Source: Bacteroidota bacterium (GTDB lineage: Bacteria > Bacteroidota > Bacteroidia > Cytophagales > Cyclobacteriaceae). Taken from it: a stretch of DNA of 7,013 nucleotides. Under the pieces are notes generated by a model that did no database searches, was not told the origin of the DNA, and was given only the letters and a program-made list of their open reading frames with translations. The translations under genes were made by a program, and so were the position numbers. Below are positions 7,000 to 7,013 of the stretch, one piece after another (within the stretch, counting starts at the first letter, position 1; every line of letters starts with the position of its first letter). The stretch spans positions 1 to 7,013 of the forward strand of contig QGUY01000209.1 of assembly GCA_003242315.1 (NCBI GenBank), given 5' to 3'.

Positions 7000-7013
7000 G
7001 TCAAAATCCGTGG
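6960..7013 (+). pseudogene. Continuation of TcB coding sequence in a shifted frame, with one in-frame TAA
   Basis: Read from 6960, one base back from the annotated frame, the DNA encodes GWKQER, then a TAA at 6978-6980, then DFNETISQNPW up to the window edge. TcB and related SpvB/Rhs proteins normally follow the YD repeat with a pattern like 'F..W.Q...D.NDT......W'. The shifted frame reproduces that spacing (W, K-Q, D-F-N-E-T, final W), while the annotated frame gives a lysine-rich tail, DGNKKGKILMKP. The change can be explained by loss of one 4-base unit from a GGATGGATGG-like stretch near 6961-6966, plus a Tyr codon turned to TAA where 'RYD' would be expected. Sequencing error would give the same picture. 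How far the frame continues to the right is not visible. Confidence 0.6.

Overview
The window looks like a chromosomal stretch from a Bacteroidota bacterium, most likely a free-living Cytophagales- or Chitinophagales-type organism. Three things point there: moderate GC, a periplasmic TlpA-like protein of the multi-domain kind common in that phylum, and the decayed end of a type IX secretion (T9SS) C-terminal sorting domain, a signal confined to Bacteroidota and close relatives. Shine-Dalgarno sequences are weak throughout, which also fits. The genus cannot be named from the sequence.

Layout. (1) Positions 1-616, minus strand: the first 205 residues of an ECF sigma factor of the SigJ/ECF41 type, running off the left edge. 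(2) Positions 617-749: a divergent intergenic region with a 10-bp-period tandem repeat and a perfect 7-bp dyad ending one base before the next start codon. (3) Positions 750-2135, plus strand: an exported 461-residue protein with a C-terminal TlpA/ResA-like thioredoxin domain (WCGPC). (4) Positions 2136-2526: no intact gene, but the minus strand of its first half carries the decayed 3' end of a T9SS-sorted protein. (5) Positions 2527-6999, plus strand: a 1490-residue SpvB/TcaC/TcdB-family protein, the B component of an insecticidal-type toxin complex (Tc toxin). (6) Positions 6960-7013: the coding signal of the toxin gene carries on in another frame, interrupted by one TAA, so the annotated C-terminus appears to come from a frameshift.

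The genes do not form one pathway. The sigma factor and the thioredoxin-like protein share a divergent control region and might be co-regulated. The TcB-like gene is separated from them by the remnant and probably belongs to a separate, horizontally mobile toxin locus whose TcC/Rhs part would be expected to the right of the window. No RNA genes, CRISPR arrays, insertion sequences or convincing terminators were seen. The observations most worth a second look are the antisense T9SS remnant and the frame break at the 3' end of the toxin gene.
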